Part shown: positions 7,427-15,592 of the stretch, piece by piece
Position numbering within the stretch: position 1 is the stretch's first letter
How the letters are laid out: every line of letters begins with the position of its first letter
Origin: Aliivibrio finisterrensis_A
Lineage (GTDB): Bacteria; Pseudomonadota; Gammaproteobacteria; Enterobacterales; Vibrionaceae
Assembly (NCBI RefSeq): GCF_004167675.1
Contig: NZ_SEZQ01000005.1
Strand: one strand, 5' to 3'
Length of the DNA stretch: 64,000 nucleotides
Notes under the pieces: model-generated
Told to the model about the DNA's origin: nothing
What the model saw: the letters and a program-made list of their open reading frames with translations, nothing else
The model's database searches: none
Position numbers and translations under genes: made by a program

Positions 7427-7684
7427 TTAGAATAAGCTATTTAATTTTTTATCACGTGCCCACTCTTCCGGAGTAAACGCTTTTATTGATAGAGCGTGAA
7501 TGGTATTTGTTGAGATGTGTTCCATCAAAGGTCCGTAGATGGTTTGTTGTTTTTTAACTCGGCTCATTCCATTGAACGATTCATCCACAGCAATAACTTC
7601 AAAATGGCTTCCTTCACCTTTAACGTGAATCTCTTGAAGTTGAAGTGCTGCGTCTAATAATTCTTTAATCTCGGCGCTTTCCAT
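7427..7684 (-). CDS. ibaG: BolA-family protein IbaG
   Basis: This is an 85-residue BolA-like protein (formerly YrbA). The family works with monothiol glutaredoxins in iron-sulfur handling, and IbaG is linked to acid stress. It has the BolA core GEGSHFEVIAVDESFNGMSRVKKQQ split over residues 24-48 and HALSIKAFTPEEW near the C-terminus. The conserved His of the core is present (SHF). The start ATG overlaps the mlaB stop as TAATG, and AAGGTAGAG precedes it. It lies between mlaB and murA, the conserved order. Confidence 0.93.
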   Translation of the reverse strand: MESAEIKELLDAALQLQEIHVKGEGSHFEVIAVDESFNGMSRVKKQQTIYGPLMEHISTNTIHALSIKAFTPEEWARDKKLNSLF

Positions 7685-8004
7685 TACTCTACCTTTTGCG
7701 TTATTAAATGATCAGCAAACAATGATTCCACATTACTTAATTGAATTAATGTAATGAGCTGATCAGGGACGAAAGCTAGCATTATATGACAGTTTTGATT
7801 TTTTGCATGCTCTATTAGGTGTAAAAGTAACACTACCCCTGCTGAGTCAATGCGATTAACGTGACCTAAGTCTACCTTTACTTGTGTTGATTTAGGTTTC
7901 CATTCTGTCAATTCTTTCCAAATATTCGGCACAGTCTCACGTTCAAGGGCTCCATTTAGATGAATTTCATCTATTTTCGTCTCACATAAGTCCACCATTA
8001 GCAT
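7684..8004 (-). CDS. mlaB: STAS-domain protein MlaB of the Mla lipid transporter
   Basis: MlaB is the small cytoplasmic STAS subunit that binds MlaF and stabilises the inner-membrane MlaFEDB complex. It has 106 residues. The STAS signature is KVDLGHVNRIDSAGVVLLLHLI, with the conserved D-S-A-G loop. Start and stop both overlap neighbours as TAATG, indicating translational coupling with mlaC upstream and ibaG downstream. A second Met three codons in is an alternative start. Confidence 0.93.
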   Translation of the reverse strand: MLMVDLCETKIDEIHLNGALERETVPNIWKELTEWKPKSTQVKVDLGHVNRIDSAGVVLLLHLIEHAKNQNCHIMLAFVPDQLITLIQLSNVESLFADHLITQKVE

Positions 8005-8645
8005 TATTTACTGCCTTCTAGGCGAATAGGTTGCTGCGCTAAAGAAGCCAATTCTTTACTTACTGAGCTAATGCCTTCTTTGCGAATTTTACCATTCCAC
8101 TCTGACTGTTTGGTGGATAAAAGACTGACGCCTTCGGCAACCATATCAAATGCCTGCCACTCTCCCGTTTTCTTATTCTTACGCAGTTTAAAATCCACTT
8201 TTACCGTTGGGCGAGCAGAATCTAAAATATCAACACGAACGCTGATAATTCTTTTACCTTCAGGTATTTTTTTCGCTTTTTCTAATACAATTTGTTGGTT
8301 TGTATATAGCGTTAATACTTGAGCATAAGATGACACTAAATAATCACGAAACGCAGTAACAAACTCAGCACGTTCTTCTGGTGAGGTTTTCTTTAAATGA
8401 GTGCCTAATAACTTATAAGCGGCATATCTCACATTGACGTATGGCATTAACTCTTCATCAACCACCGTTTTTAATACATTAGGATCAGACTGAATCGCAG
8501 CTTGCTCTGCTTTCAAGCGTGCAAACGTCATTTCAGATACCTGAGCCATCATTTCGTATGGTTTTGTTTTATCGATATCTTGAGCCTGAACTGTACCTGT
8601 AAATAAACTTACTATAAGGGCAAATAGGCTAATCCACTGTTTCAT
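8004..8645 (-). CDS. mlaC: Periplasmic phospholipid-binding protein MlaC
   Basis: MlaC is the soluble periplasmic shuttle carrying phospholipid between the outer-membrane MlaA complex and inner-membrane MlaFEDB, maintaining outer-membrane lipid asymmetry. It has 213 residues with a clear signal peptide (MKQWISLFALIVSLFTGTVQA, cleavage after Ala21). The body is characteristic, including EELMPYVNVRYAAYKLLGTH and FRDYLVSSYAQVLTLY. It overlaps mlaD and mlaB by TAATG junctions. MlaA is not in this window. Confidence 0.95.
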   Translation of the reverse strand: MKQWISLFALIVSLFTGTVQAQDIDKTKPYEMMAQVSEMTFARLKAEQAAIQSDPNVLKTVVDEELMPYVNVRYAAYKLLGTHLKKTSPEERAEFVTAFRDYLVSSYAQVLTLYTNQQIVLEKAKKIPEGKRIISVRVDILDSARPTVKVDFKLRKNKKTGEWQAFDMVAEGVSLLSTKQSEWNGKIRKEGISSVSKELASLAQQPIRLEGSK

Positions 8646-9139
8646 TACTCATTCTCACTTTTCTCTGACGAATCACCACCAATGCTATACAGCACTTGGC
8701 CTATCATATCTTCTAGAACTAAAGCCGATTTAGTGTCTTCTATATAATCACCGTCTCCAAGCATATCAATGTCTTCATCAATAAAGCCTGGTACTATGCC
8801 TATGTATTGTTCACCAATTAATCCTGAGGTTAAAATTTGTGCCGCAGAGGTTTCAGGAAAAGAACCAAATTGTTTATCGATCTCCATGCTTACTATTGGT
8901 AAATAACTTTCAGTATCTAGCGTGATGCCTTCTACACGCCCAACCACAACACCACCAACTTTTATAGGCGAGCGTGACTTTAAACTGCCAATATTATCGA
9001 ACTGAGCATTTAGCGTATAATACTCACCACTGCCACCACTTCGAACATCCGCAACTTTAAGTAATAGCATGAGTAACGCTGCCATTCCGGCTAATACAAA
9101 AAGGCCAACAAAAAATTCTACTTTACGTGTCTGCTGCAT
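8645..9139 (-). CDS. mlaD: MCE-domain protein MlaD
   Basis: MlaD is an inner-membrane-anchored MCE protein forming a hexameric ring on the periplasmic side of MlaFE, receiving or delivering lipid to MlaC. It has 164 residues: one N-terminal transmembrane helix (FFVGLFVLAGMAALLMLLLK, about 9-28), then the MCE domain with YYTLNAQFDNIGSLKSRSPI and KVGGVVVGRVEGI. The pore-lining hydrophobic part is near LTSGLIGEQYIGIVPG. The ATG at 9139 starts 2 bp after the mlaE stop. Confidence 0.95.
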   Translation of the reverse strand: MQQTRKVEFFVGLFVLAGMAALLMLLLKVADVRSGGSGEYYTLNAQFDNIGSLKSRSPIKVGGVVVGRVEGITLDTESYLPIVSMEIDKQFGSFPETSAAQILTSGLIGEQYIGIVPGFIDEDIDMLGDGDYIEDTKSALVLEDMIGQVLYSIGGDSSEKSENE

Positions 9140-9141
9140 AA

Positions 9142-9936
9142 TTAATTCCCAAACATCAGTGCTGTCAGCACAAAATCAATTCCTAATACCGCCAGTGACG
9201 AATGCACTACCGTTCGTGTTGTTGCCAGCGAAATACCCTCAGACGTTGGCGTCGCATCATAACCATTAAATAAGGCAATCCACGTAACTATAAACGCAAA
9301 CACCACACACTTAATTAAACTGTTTATGATGTCATAACGCACATCAACTGATGACTGCATTAATGACCAAAAGCTACCGTAATCAATGCCTTTCCATTCA
9401 ACACCGACAATTTGACCACCCCATATTCCCACCGCCATAAAGATCATTGCAAGTAAAGGCATTGAGATAATCCCAGCCCATAATCTCGGTGCGATAACAC
9501 GACGAAGAGGATCAATCGCCATCATTTCCATACTTGAGAGTTGCTCTGTGGTTTTCATTAATCCAATTTCAGCAGTTAACGCTGAGCCCGCACGCCCTGC
9601 AAATAATAATGCAGTGACCACTGGTCCTAGTTCTCTTAATAAAGACAGGGAGACAAGTTGCCCTAAACTGGTCTCAGCACCGTAATCAACCAGAATGATA
9701 TAACCCTGTAAGCTGATAACCATTCCAATAAATAAACCAGATACGATGATAATGACTAAAGAGCGAACTCCGACAGAATAAAGCTGAGTTAATAACAGTG
9801 GAAACATTTTGATAGGTTGAGGCTTTGCAATTAGAGCCCCTAACAGCATGAATGTCGCACGCCCAAACGCTTCACAAACCGATAAAGAACGCTTACCAAG
9901 TTGCTCGATAGATGAGATAAGAGAGAAGTTACTCAT
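9142..9936 (-). CDS. mlaE: ABC transporter permease MlaE
   Basis: MlaE is the integral-membrane permease of the Mla phospholipid transporter. It has 264 residues with about five hydrophobic spans and the MlaE family signature LLRELGPVVTALLFAGRAGSALTAEIG followed by MKTTEQLSSMEMM (the coupling region that contacts MlaF). I chose the internal ATG at 9936 (MSNFSLISS). The earlier in-frame Met adds six residues unlike homologues and lacks an SD. The start overlaps the mlaF 3' end by 8 bp. Confidence 0.94.
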   Translation of the reverse strand: MSNFSLISSIEQLGKRSLSVCEAFGRATFMLLGALIAKPQPIKMFPLLLTQLYSVGVRSLVIIIVSGLFIGMVISLQGYIILVDYGAETSLGQLVSLSLLRELGPVVTALLFAGRAGSALTAEIGLMKTTEQLSSMEMMAIDPLRRVIAPRLWAGIISMPLLAMIFMAVGIWGGQIVGVEWKGIDYGSFWSLMQSSVDVRYDIINSLIKCVVFAFIVTWIALFNGYDATPTSEGISLATTRTVVHSSLAVLGIDFVLTALMFGN

Positions 9937-10750
9937 GAGAAAACAACACCTCATTTAATGGTTTTGCAGGGAACCGAAAAGGAACAGGGCCATCAGATCG
10001 CCCATCCAAAAACTGTCGAACTTGAGGGTCTGGATTCTCTTCTAATTCTTTTGGCGAGCCTTGAGCAATGACTTTTCCATTTGCTAATAAATAAACATGA
10101 TCCGCAATACTCATGACTTCTGGTACATCATGAGAGACCACCACTGAGGTCAAACCTAACGCATCATTTAAATTACGGATCAAATCAACCAAGACCCCCA
10201 TGGTTATTGGATCTTGGCCAACAAAAGGTTCGTCATACATAATTAAATCAGGATCTAATGCAATTGCACGAGCTAATGCTGCACGACGTGCCATGCCACC
10301 TGATAACTCACTCGGCATTAAATCAGAAGCACCGCGCAACCCGACTGCTTCGAGCTTTAATAGCACTAAAGTACGGATAAGTTCTTCTGATAATCGAGTG
10401 TGCTCTCGCAATGGAAAAGCCACGTTATCAAACACATTCATATCAGTAAAAAGTGCCCCTGATTGAAATAGCATGCCCATTTTTTTTCGAGCTAAGTAAA
10501 GCACCTTTCTGCCTAGTTTAGGGATATTCCACTCTTCAAAATGAATATCTCCAGACTCAGGTAAAATCTGCCCACCAATCAATCGTAATAATGTCGTTTT
10601 CCCGATCCCAGAAGGTCCCATAATGGCGGTAATTTTTCCTTTTGGGACAGACAAACTAATGTCATCAAAAATCACTCGCTCACCACGTTTAAAAGTGAGG
10701 TTTTCTACTTTTATTAAGGTTGTTTCGTTATCCATATCAATATAATTCAT
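9929..10750 (-). CDS. mlaF: ABC transporter ATPase MlaF
   Basis: MlaF is the cytoplasmic ATPase that drives Mla phospholipid transport with MlaE. Order of motifs: Walker A GPSGIGKT (45-52), Q-loop FQSGALFTDMNVFDNV, signature LSGGMARRAALARA, Walker B LIMYDEPFVGQDP, and the switch His in VVVSHDVPEV. The length is 273 aa. The C-terminal tail (FLDGRSDGPVPFRFPA) is the MlaB-interacting extension typical of MlaF. It is the first gene of the mlaFEDCB-ibaG-murA unit. Another start (MDNET, five codons later) cannot be excluded. Confidence 0.95.
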   Translation of the reverse strand: MNYIDMDNETTLIKVENLTFKRGERVIFDDISLSVPKGKITAIMGPSGIGKTTLLRLIGGQILPESGDIHFEEWNIPKLGRKVLYLARKKMGMLFQSGALFTDMNVFDNVAFPLREHTRLSEELIRTLVLLKLEAVGLRGASDLMPSELSGGMARRAALARAIALDPDLIMYDEPFVGQDPITMGVLVDLIRNLNDALGLTSVVVSHDVPEVMSIADHVYLLANGKVIAQGSPKELEENPDPQVRQFLDGRSDGPVPFRFPAKPLNEVLFSHE

Positions 10751-10843
10751 TTAAAATCACTTTCTAACAACACCTGCATAAGTATACGTTAAGTTACCGA
10801 TCCCATTTCTTTTTTTTAACATTCTTGCGAGAATCCCTAAGTA

Positions 10844-11005
10844 ATACCATTCTGGATAAGTAGTTGTTCAGATAATTGCGTAGGAAAAATCGATTAGAGC
10901 AAGGCATAAATTACAGTAACTAGTGGTTCTAATTACAAAATTTATAACGCAGATATAATCGATTTTAACAAGCAAGAATGATCAAATACTTATGTAGATT
11001 GGTAT
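10844..11005 (-). repeat. 162-bp dispersed repeat, copy B
   Basis: Read on the minus strand, this element matches copy C (62063-62224) at about 160 of 162 positions; the only differences I find are two substitutions near one end. Ends are ATACCATT on the left and GATTGGTAT on the right. It fills much of the 348-bp divergent gap between mlaF and yrbG, so it may carry or interrupt their promoters. No coding capacity is seen. Confidence 0.85.
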
Positions 11006-11098
11006 AAAGCCGTCCTTTTCTCTTTCCTTTTTGTCAGATAAGCGTCAAAATTGTTCCCCTCAACTATAAAATATCTTCTACAAAAGGAAATTAACACA

Positions 11099-12067
11099 AT
11101 GACAGAGCTGCTCATGCCAACTCTACTTCTTATTGCCGGCCTCTCTCTGCTAGTTTGGGGCGCCGATAAACTGGTATTTGGTTCTGCCGCATTAGCGAAA
11201 AACTACGGTATATCTCCTCTTGTGATTGGTATGACCATCTTAGCTATGGGCTCATCCGCACCTGAAATGATGGTATCAGCCGCCGCTGCATTAGATGGTA
11301 AAACAGATACTGCAGTAGGTAATGTTATAGGTTCAAACATTGCGAACATTGCGTTAATTTTAGGTATTACGGCCTTAATCAAACCTTTAGCCATCAGCTC
11401 TGCCATTATTCGCAGAGAGTTGCCATTAATGCTCATGGTGACCATGCTGGCTGGGGGTATTATGTTTAACAATTATCTTGGATTTTATGAAGGCGTGCTA
11501 CTTATCGCTTTATTTGGTGTTTTCATTATCGCCATGCTCTATATCAGTAAAAGCGAACAGCAAAATGGGGATATCCTTCTCGAAGAGCAAGAGTCTGAAA
11601 TTCCTGAAGGCGTAGATAATAAAATTGCCTTATTCTGGGTTATTGTTGGGCTTATTTTGCTACCCGTTGGTGCAAATATGCTGATTGATAATGCCGTTGT
11701 TATTGCTAAATTCTTTGGCATGAGTGATCTAGTGATCGGCTTGACGATTATTGCATTAGGCACAAGTCTTCCTGAACTGGCTGCGTCTGTCGCGGGTGTA
11801 TTAAAAGGTGAAGATGACATGGCTGCAGGTAATATTATCGGCTCAAATGTCTTCAATATCCTTGCGGTTATGGGGATTCCTGCACTTATCAACCCATCAG
11901 AAATTAGCCCTGATTTAATGAATCGTGATTTTTATGTCATGATGGGCGTTTCTGTTTTATTGCTATTTATGGCACTAGGCAAGAGTCGCAGCATTAACCG
12001 AGTTGAAGGCGGTATATTGGTAACATGCTTCTTGGTATATCAAGGTTACCTTTTTTACACAATATAA
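11099..12067 (+). CDS. yrbG: CaCA-family cation/H+ or Na+/Ca2+ antiporter YrbG
   Basis: This is an inner-membrane calcium/cation antiporter-like protein of the CaCA superfamily, with 322 residues and about ten transmembrane helices. The two inverted alpha-repeats are plain: GSSAPEMMVS with GNVIGSNIANI in the first half and GTSLPELAAS with GNIIGSNVFNI in the second. An acidic cytoplasmic loop (LLEEQESEIPEG) separates the halves. The start at 11099 follows AAAAGGAAA; the longer upstream reading is rejected. It lies divergent from mla and upstream of kdsD, as yrbG does in E. coli. The physiological substrate is not established here. Confidence 0.92.
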   Translation: MTELLMPTLLLIAGLSLLVWGADKLVFGSAALAKNYGISPLVIGMTILAMGSSAPEMMVSAAAALDGKTDTAVGNVIGSNIANIALILGITALIKPLAISSAIIRRELPLMLMVTMLAGGIMFNNYLGFYEGVLLIALFGVFIIAMLYISKSEQQNGDILLEEQESEIPEGVDNKIALFWVIVGLILLPVGANMLIDNAVVIAKFFGMSDLVIGLTIIALGTSLPELAASVAGVLKGEDDMAAGNIIGSNVFNILAVMGIPALINPSEISPDLMNRDFYVMMGVSVLLLFMALGKSRSINRVEGGILVTCFLVYQGYLFYTI

Positions 12068-12092
12068 GCGTACTCTCATTTAAAAAAATATA

Positions 12093-12133
12093 GGTTTGTT
12101 AATTAGTAAAAACACGTTATTAATTAACAAACC
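12093..12133. other. Long AT-rich dyad between yrbG and kdsD
   Basis: A perfect 13-bp inverted repeat, ggtttgttaatta (12093-12105) and taattaacaaacc (12121-12133), has a 15-nt loop. There is no T run on the plus strand, but on the minus strand a T7 stretch follows a few bases later. It may be a weak terminator or a protein-binding dyad. Confidence 0.4.
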
Positions 12134-12176
12134 ATATATATCCCATGTATTCATCCTCATAACCATCCCCACTAGC

Positions 12177-12206
12177 TTGAACTACCTCTGGTATATGGCA
12201 TAATAA
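12177..12206 (+). promoter_or_regulatory. Candidate promoter of the kdsD-kdsC-lpt operon
   Basis: TTGAAC (12177-12182) and a CATAAT/TAATAA -10 (12199-12206) are spaced 16-18 bp apart and lie about 60 bp before kdsD. No other promoter-like pair stands out in this 200-bp gap. Confidence 0.4.
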
Positions 12207-12267
12207 TTGTATACGCTACTCATCCAAATTATACATCTGTTATAACCCAAATAAAGGTGGTACCCCG

Positions 12268-13242
12268 ATGGCAACTCAGTTTGATTTCTGCACCGCAGGA
12301 AAAAATGTACTTCAAATTGAAATAGATGCACTCACTCAACTGAACAACTACATTAATGATGATTTTGCTAAAGCATGCCAATTAATGTTGGAATGTAAGC
12401 GTAAAGTAGTTGTAATGGGTATGGGAAAATCGGGCCACATAGGTAATAAAATTGCAGCGACATTAGCAAGTACAGGTACCCCTTCTTTCTTTGTGCACCC
12501 AGGTGAAGCAAGCCATGGAGACTTGGGGATGATAGAAAAAGGCGATGTAGTAATTGCCATTTCAAATTCAGGTGAAGCGGGTGAAATTTTAGCGCTATTA
12601 CCGGTTATTAAGCGTCTTGGTATTACATTAATCACCATGACAGGTAACCCTGATTCAAGCATGGCAAAAGTAGCCGATGTAAACTTACAAATTACCGTAC
12701 CTCAAGAAGCCTGTCCTTTAGGGTTAGCACCAACGTCCAGTACCACAGCAACTCTTGCTATGGGTGATGCTTTTGCTGTCGCTCTACTGCAAGCAAGAGG
12801 GTTTACTGCGGATGATTTTGCCTTATCTCACCCAGGTGGCGCACTTGGCCGTAAATTACTGCTATTATTGTCTGATATCATGCACAAAGACGATGAACTG
12901 CCAATGGTAACGAAAGACGCTCTAATTAAAACAGCACTGCTTGAAGTGTCTGAAAAAGGATTAGGGATGACTGCCATTGTCGATAATGAACAAAAAGTCA
13001 TTGGTATTTTTACTGATGGTGATTTACGTCGTTTATTGGATAATCGAGTTGATATTCACACCCAAACGATTGGTGAGGTAATGACTCACTCTCCAGCGGT
13101 TGCAAATCCAAACCTACTGGCGGTTGAAGGCCTAAACTTAATGCAAGATAAGAAAATTAATGGCCTACTGTTATGCGATGAAAAACATCGTTTAGTCGGA
13201 GCTCTTAATATGCACGATTTACTAAAAGCGGGAGTAATGTAA
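12268..13242 (+). CDS. kdsD: Arabinose-5-phosphate isomerase KdsD
   Basis: KdsD converts ribulose 5-phosphate to arabinose 5-phosphate, the first step toward Kdo for LPS. The 324-aa protein has an N-terminal SIS domain (VVVMGMGKSGHIGNKIAATLASTG, then GDLGMI and ISNSGEAGEIL) and two C-terminal CBS domains from about residue 205, with IMHKDDELPMV and IGEVMTHSP. It starts at 12268 behind AAAGGTGG. Its stop overlaps the kdsC start (TAATG), so the two Kdo enzymes are coupled. The E. coli locus has the same order. Confidence 0.96.
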   Translation: MATQFDFCTAGKNVLQIEIDALTQLNNYINDDFAKACQLMLECKRKVVVMGMGKSGHIGNKIAATLASTGTPSFFVHPGEASHGDLGMIEKGDVVIAISNSGEAGEILALLPVIKRLGITLITMTGNPDSSMAKVADVNLQITVPQEACPLGLAPTSSTTATLAMGDAFAVALLQARGFTADDFALSHPGGALGRKLLLLLSDIMHKDDELPMVTKDALIKTALLEVSEKGLGMTAIVDNEQKVIGIFTDGDLRRLLDNRVDIHTQTIGEVMTHSPAVANPNLLAVEGLNLMQDKKINGLLLCDEKHRLVGALNMHDLLKAGVM

Positions 13243-13802
13243 TGACAGCTAAATTCATTTCAACACTCTACGGTAATGTCGACGAAACCGTTTTTAATAT
13301 TGCAAAAGACATTAAATTACTTATCTGCGATGTTGATGGCGTTTTCTCTGACGGCCTAGTTTATATGGGTAATGATGGTGAAGAGTTAAAGACCTTCCAT
13401 ACTCGCGATGGTTACGGTGTTAAATCGTTAATGTCTGCTGGTGTAGAAATCGCCATCATCACTGGACGCAATTCTAAAATTGTAGAAAACCGCATGACAG
13501 CCCTTGGTATTAAACTAATTTATCAAGGGCAAGATAATAAACTGCAAGCCTATGAAGATATTTTAACTAAACTCAATATCTCGCCTGAGCATACTGGGTA
13601 TATTGGTGACGATCTTATTGACTGGCCAGTAATGGAAAAGGTAGCGTTAAAAGTTTGCGTCTCTGATGGGCACCCACTACTCGTGCAACGTGCAAATTAT
13701 GTGACCACCATTAAGGGGGGCCATGGTGCAGTTCGCGAAGTGAGTGATCTTATCCTAGAAGCCAAAGGCGAACTTGAGCAACATAAAGGTTTAAGTATAT
13801 GA
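13242..13802 (+). CDS. kdsC: 3-deoxy-D-manno-octulosonate 8-phosphate phosphatase KdsC
   Basis: KdsC dephosphorylates Kdo-8-phosphate to Kdo. It is a 186-residue C0-type HAD phosphatase without a cap domain, working as a tetramer. HAD motif I is CDVDGVFSDG (Asp30 nucleophile, Asp32), motif II is in IITGRNS, and motif IV is GDDLIDWPVM. It overlaps kdsD by one base and lptC by four (ATGA), so the whole kds-lpt unit is tightly packed. Confidence 0.96.
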   Translation: MTAKFISTLYGNVDETVFNIAKDIKLLICDVDGVFSDGLVYMGNDGEELKTFHTRDGYGVKSLMSAGVEIAIITGRNSKIVENRMTALGIKLIYQGQDNKLQAYEDILTKLNISPEHTGYIGDDLIDWPVMEKVALKVCVSDGHPLLVQRANYVTTIKGGHGAVREVSDLILEAKGELEQHKGLSI

Positions 13803-14362
13803 CCTTGAAACACTTTTTCATGGCAATATTATTGATGGTCTCCAGCTGGTCAGGGTATTACTTATATTACGAATACGCTCAAAATAATCAGCAAATAGCA
13901 CCAGATCAACAAGTCCCTGTTTTTACAGGCAGAGACATTAGCAATAATAACTATGACGAAAGTGGTGTTCGTAATTACCAAATCGATGCAAAAGCCTTAG
14001 AGCGCTTTGCTAAAACTGGTGAAACTAATTTTACAACCCCACATCTTTTTGTTTTTAAAGATGGAGCACTAAAAGAGTGGGAAATAATCTCTGATATTGG
14101 TGTTCTAAATAAAAAACATGAGCTCAATTTAAGCGGTAATGTCATTGTGAAAAATTTACTGCCTGGCGCAGCATTTGACACAATGACAACCGATAGCATA
14201 ACAATAGAACTTTCCACCAAGGATTTTTCGACAGAAGATGTCGTTAACTTAGTTGGCCCAACGTTTGAAACAACAGGCGTAGGTATGAAAGGTAACTTTA
14301 CCAGCCAACAAACGACCCTATTAAAAAATGTACAAGGTATCTATGAAGCTTTCACACGTTAG
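13799..14362 (+). CDS. lptC: LPS export protein LptC
   Basis: LptC is the bitopic inner-membrane component that passes LPS from LptB2FG to the periplasmic bridge protein LptA. It has 187 residues with a single N-terminal transmembrane helix (FFMAILLMVSSWSGYYLYY), then a periplasmic beta-jellyroll with DESGVRNYQIDAKALERF and LNLSGNVIVKNLL. Start ATGA overlaps the kdsC stop. Its 3' end overlaps lptA by 20 bp. LptF/LptG lie outside the window. Confidence 0.93.
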   Translation: MTLKHFFMAILLMVSSWSGYYLYYEYAQNNQQIAPDQQVPVFTGRDISNNNYDESGVRNYQIDAKALERFAKTGETNFTTPHLFVFKDGALKEWEIISDIGVLNKKHELNLSGNVIVKNLLPGAAFDTMTTDSITIELSTKDFSTEDVVNLVGPTFETTGVGMKGNFTSQQTTLLKNVQGIYEAFTR

Positions 14363-14840
14363 TCTACTTGCTGGCTTATTGTTAAGCTCTCCAAGCTGGG
14401 CATTAAGCAGCGACACAGAGCAACCAATTCACATTAATTCAAATTCACAAGACTTTGATATGCAAAGTAATCAAGTGACATTTATTGGTGATGTAACATT
14501 AAAGCAAGGCAGTATTGAAATTTTTGCTGATAAACTTATCGTTATCCGCCCTCAAGGACAAGAAGGTCGTGAGATCTTAGAAGCGTATGGAAAACCAACA
14601 CGCTTTAGCCAATTAACTGATGATGGTAAAACCCTCAAAGGTAAAGCTGATAAATTGCGTTATGAATTAGAAAAAGAATTTCTAAAAATGACGGATAACG
14701 CTGAATTAACTCAAGATGACAGCATCATTAAAGGTAAAGTAATTACCTATAATATGAAGACTCAAAAATTAATTGCTGATGGTGGTAAAAATGAACGAGT
14801 TACTACCATACTTCAGCCTAGCCAATTGAATAAAAAATAA
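14343..14840 (+). CDS. lptA: LPS transport periplasmic protein LptA
   Basis: LptA polymerises into the periplasmic bridge that carries LPS to LptDE. It has 165 residues with a Sec signal peptide (MKLSHVSLLAGLLLSSPSWA) and an OstA-like beta-jellyroll: QPIHINSNSQDFDMQSNQVTF, GDVTLKQGSIEIFADKLIV. I start at 14343 (MKLSH), which places the signal peptide correctly. A start five codons earlier is possible. It is embedded between lptC (overlap) and lptB (2-bp gap). Confidence 0.95.
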   Translation: MKLSHVSLLAGLLLSSPSWALSSDTEQPIHINSNSQDFDMQSNQVTFIGDVTLKQGSIEIFADKLIVIRPQGQEGREILEAYGKPTRFSQLTDDGKTLKGKADKLRYELEKEFLKMTDNAELTQDDSIIKGKVITYNMKTQKLIADGGKNERVTTILQPSQLNKK

Positions 14841-14842
14841 TT

Positions 14843-15568
14843 ATGGCCATTTTAGAAGCAAAAAACCTCGCAAAAACATACGGCAGCCGTAAAGTGGTTA
14901 CTGATGTGAGCTTGACGGTTGAATCAGGAAAGATCGTGGGTTTACTTGGACCAAATGGCGCAGGTAAAACGACCTCTTTCTATATGATTGTTGGTCTTGT
15001 TTCTCGTGATGAAGGTTCGATCACTATCGATGGTGTTGATATTTCATTACAGCCAATGCATAACAGATCAAAAATGGGCATAGGTTACCTACCTCAAGAA
15101 GCCTCTATTTTTAGAAAACTGTCTGTTTTTGATAATATTATGGCTGTTCTGCAAACTCGTAAAGATTTATCAAAAGCAGAGCGCTTAGATAAGCTTGAAG
15201 AGTTATTAGATGAGTTCAACATTCAGCATATTCGTAACAGTAATGGTATGGCGCTTTCAGGTGGTGAACGTCGTCGAGTTGAAATTGCGCGCGCACTAGC
15301 TGCAAATCCAAAGTTCATTCTACTTGATGAACCTTTTGCTGGTGTCGATCCTATTTCTGTAATCGATATCAAAAAAATCATTCAACATTTACGAGATCGC
15401 GGTTTAGGTGTGTTAATTACAGACCACAACGTTCGTGAAACACTTGATGTATGTGAGCACGCTTATATCGTAAGCCAAGGCCACATGATTGCCAATGGGA
15501 CTCCTGACCATGTATTAAATGATGAACACGTTAAACGCGTTTATCTTGGTGATCAGTTTAAGTTGTAA
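14843..15568 (+). CDS. lptB: LPS export ABC transporter ATPase LptB
   Basis: LptB is the cytoplasmic ATPase dimer powering LPS extraction by LptFG. It has 241 residues: Walker A GPNGAGKT (36-43), Q-loop in YLPQEASIF, signature LSGGERRRVEIARAL, Walker B FILLDEPFAGVDP, switch His in ITDHNVRETL. The sequence is highly typical of the family. Two bases separate it from lptA. The downstream rpoN is 24 bp away, so read-through into the rpoN cluster is likely. Confidence 0.97.
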   Translation: MAILEAKNLAKTYGSRKVVTDVSLTVESGKIVGLLGPNGAGKTTSFYMIVGLVSRDEGSITIDGVDISLQPMHNRSKMGIGYLPQEASIFRKLSVFDNIMAVLQTRKDLSKAERLDKLEELLDEFNIQHIRNSNGMALSGGERRRVEIARALAANPKFILLDEPFAGVDPISVIDIKKIIQHLRDRGLGVLITDHNVRETLDVCEHAYIVSQGHMIANGTPDHVLNDEHVKRVYLGDQFKL

Positions 15569-15592
15569 TTTATATAAAGGTATCACTATATA

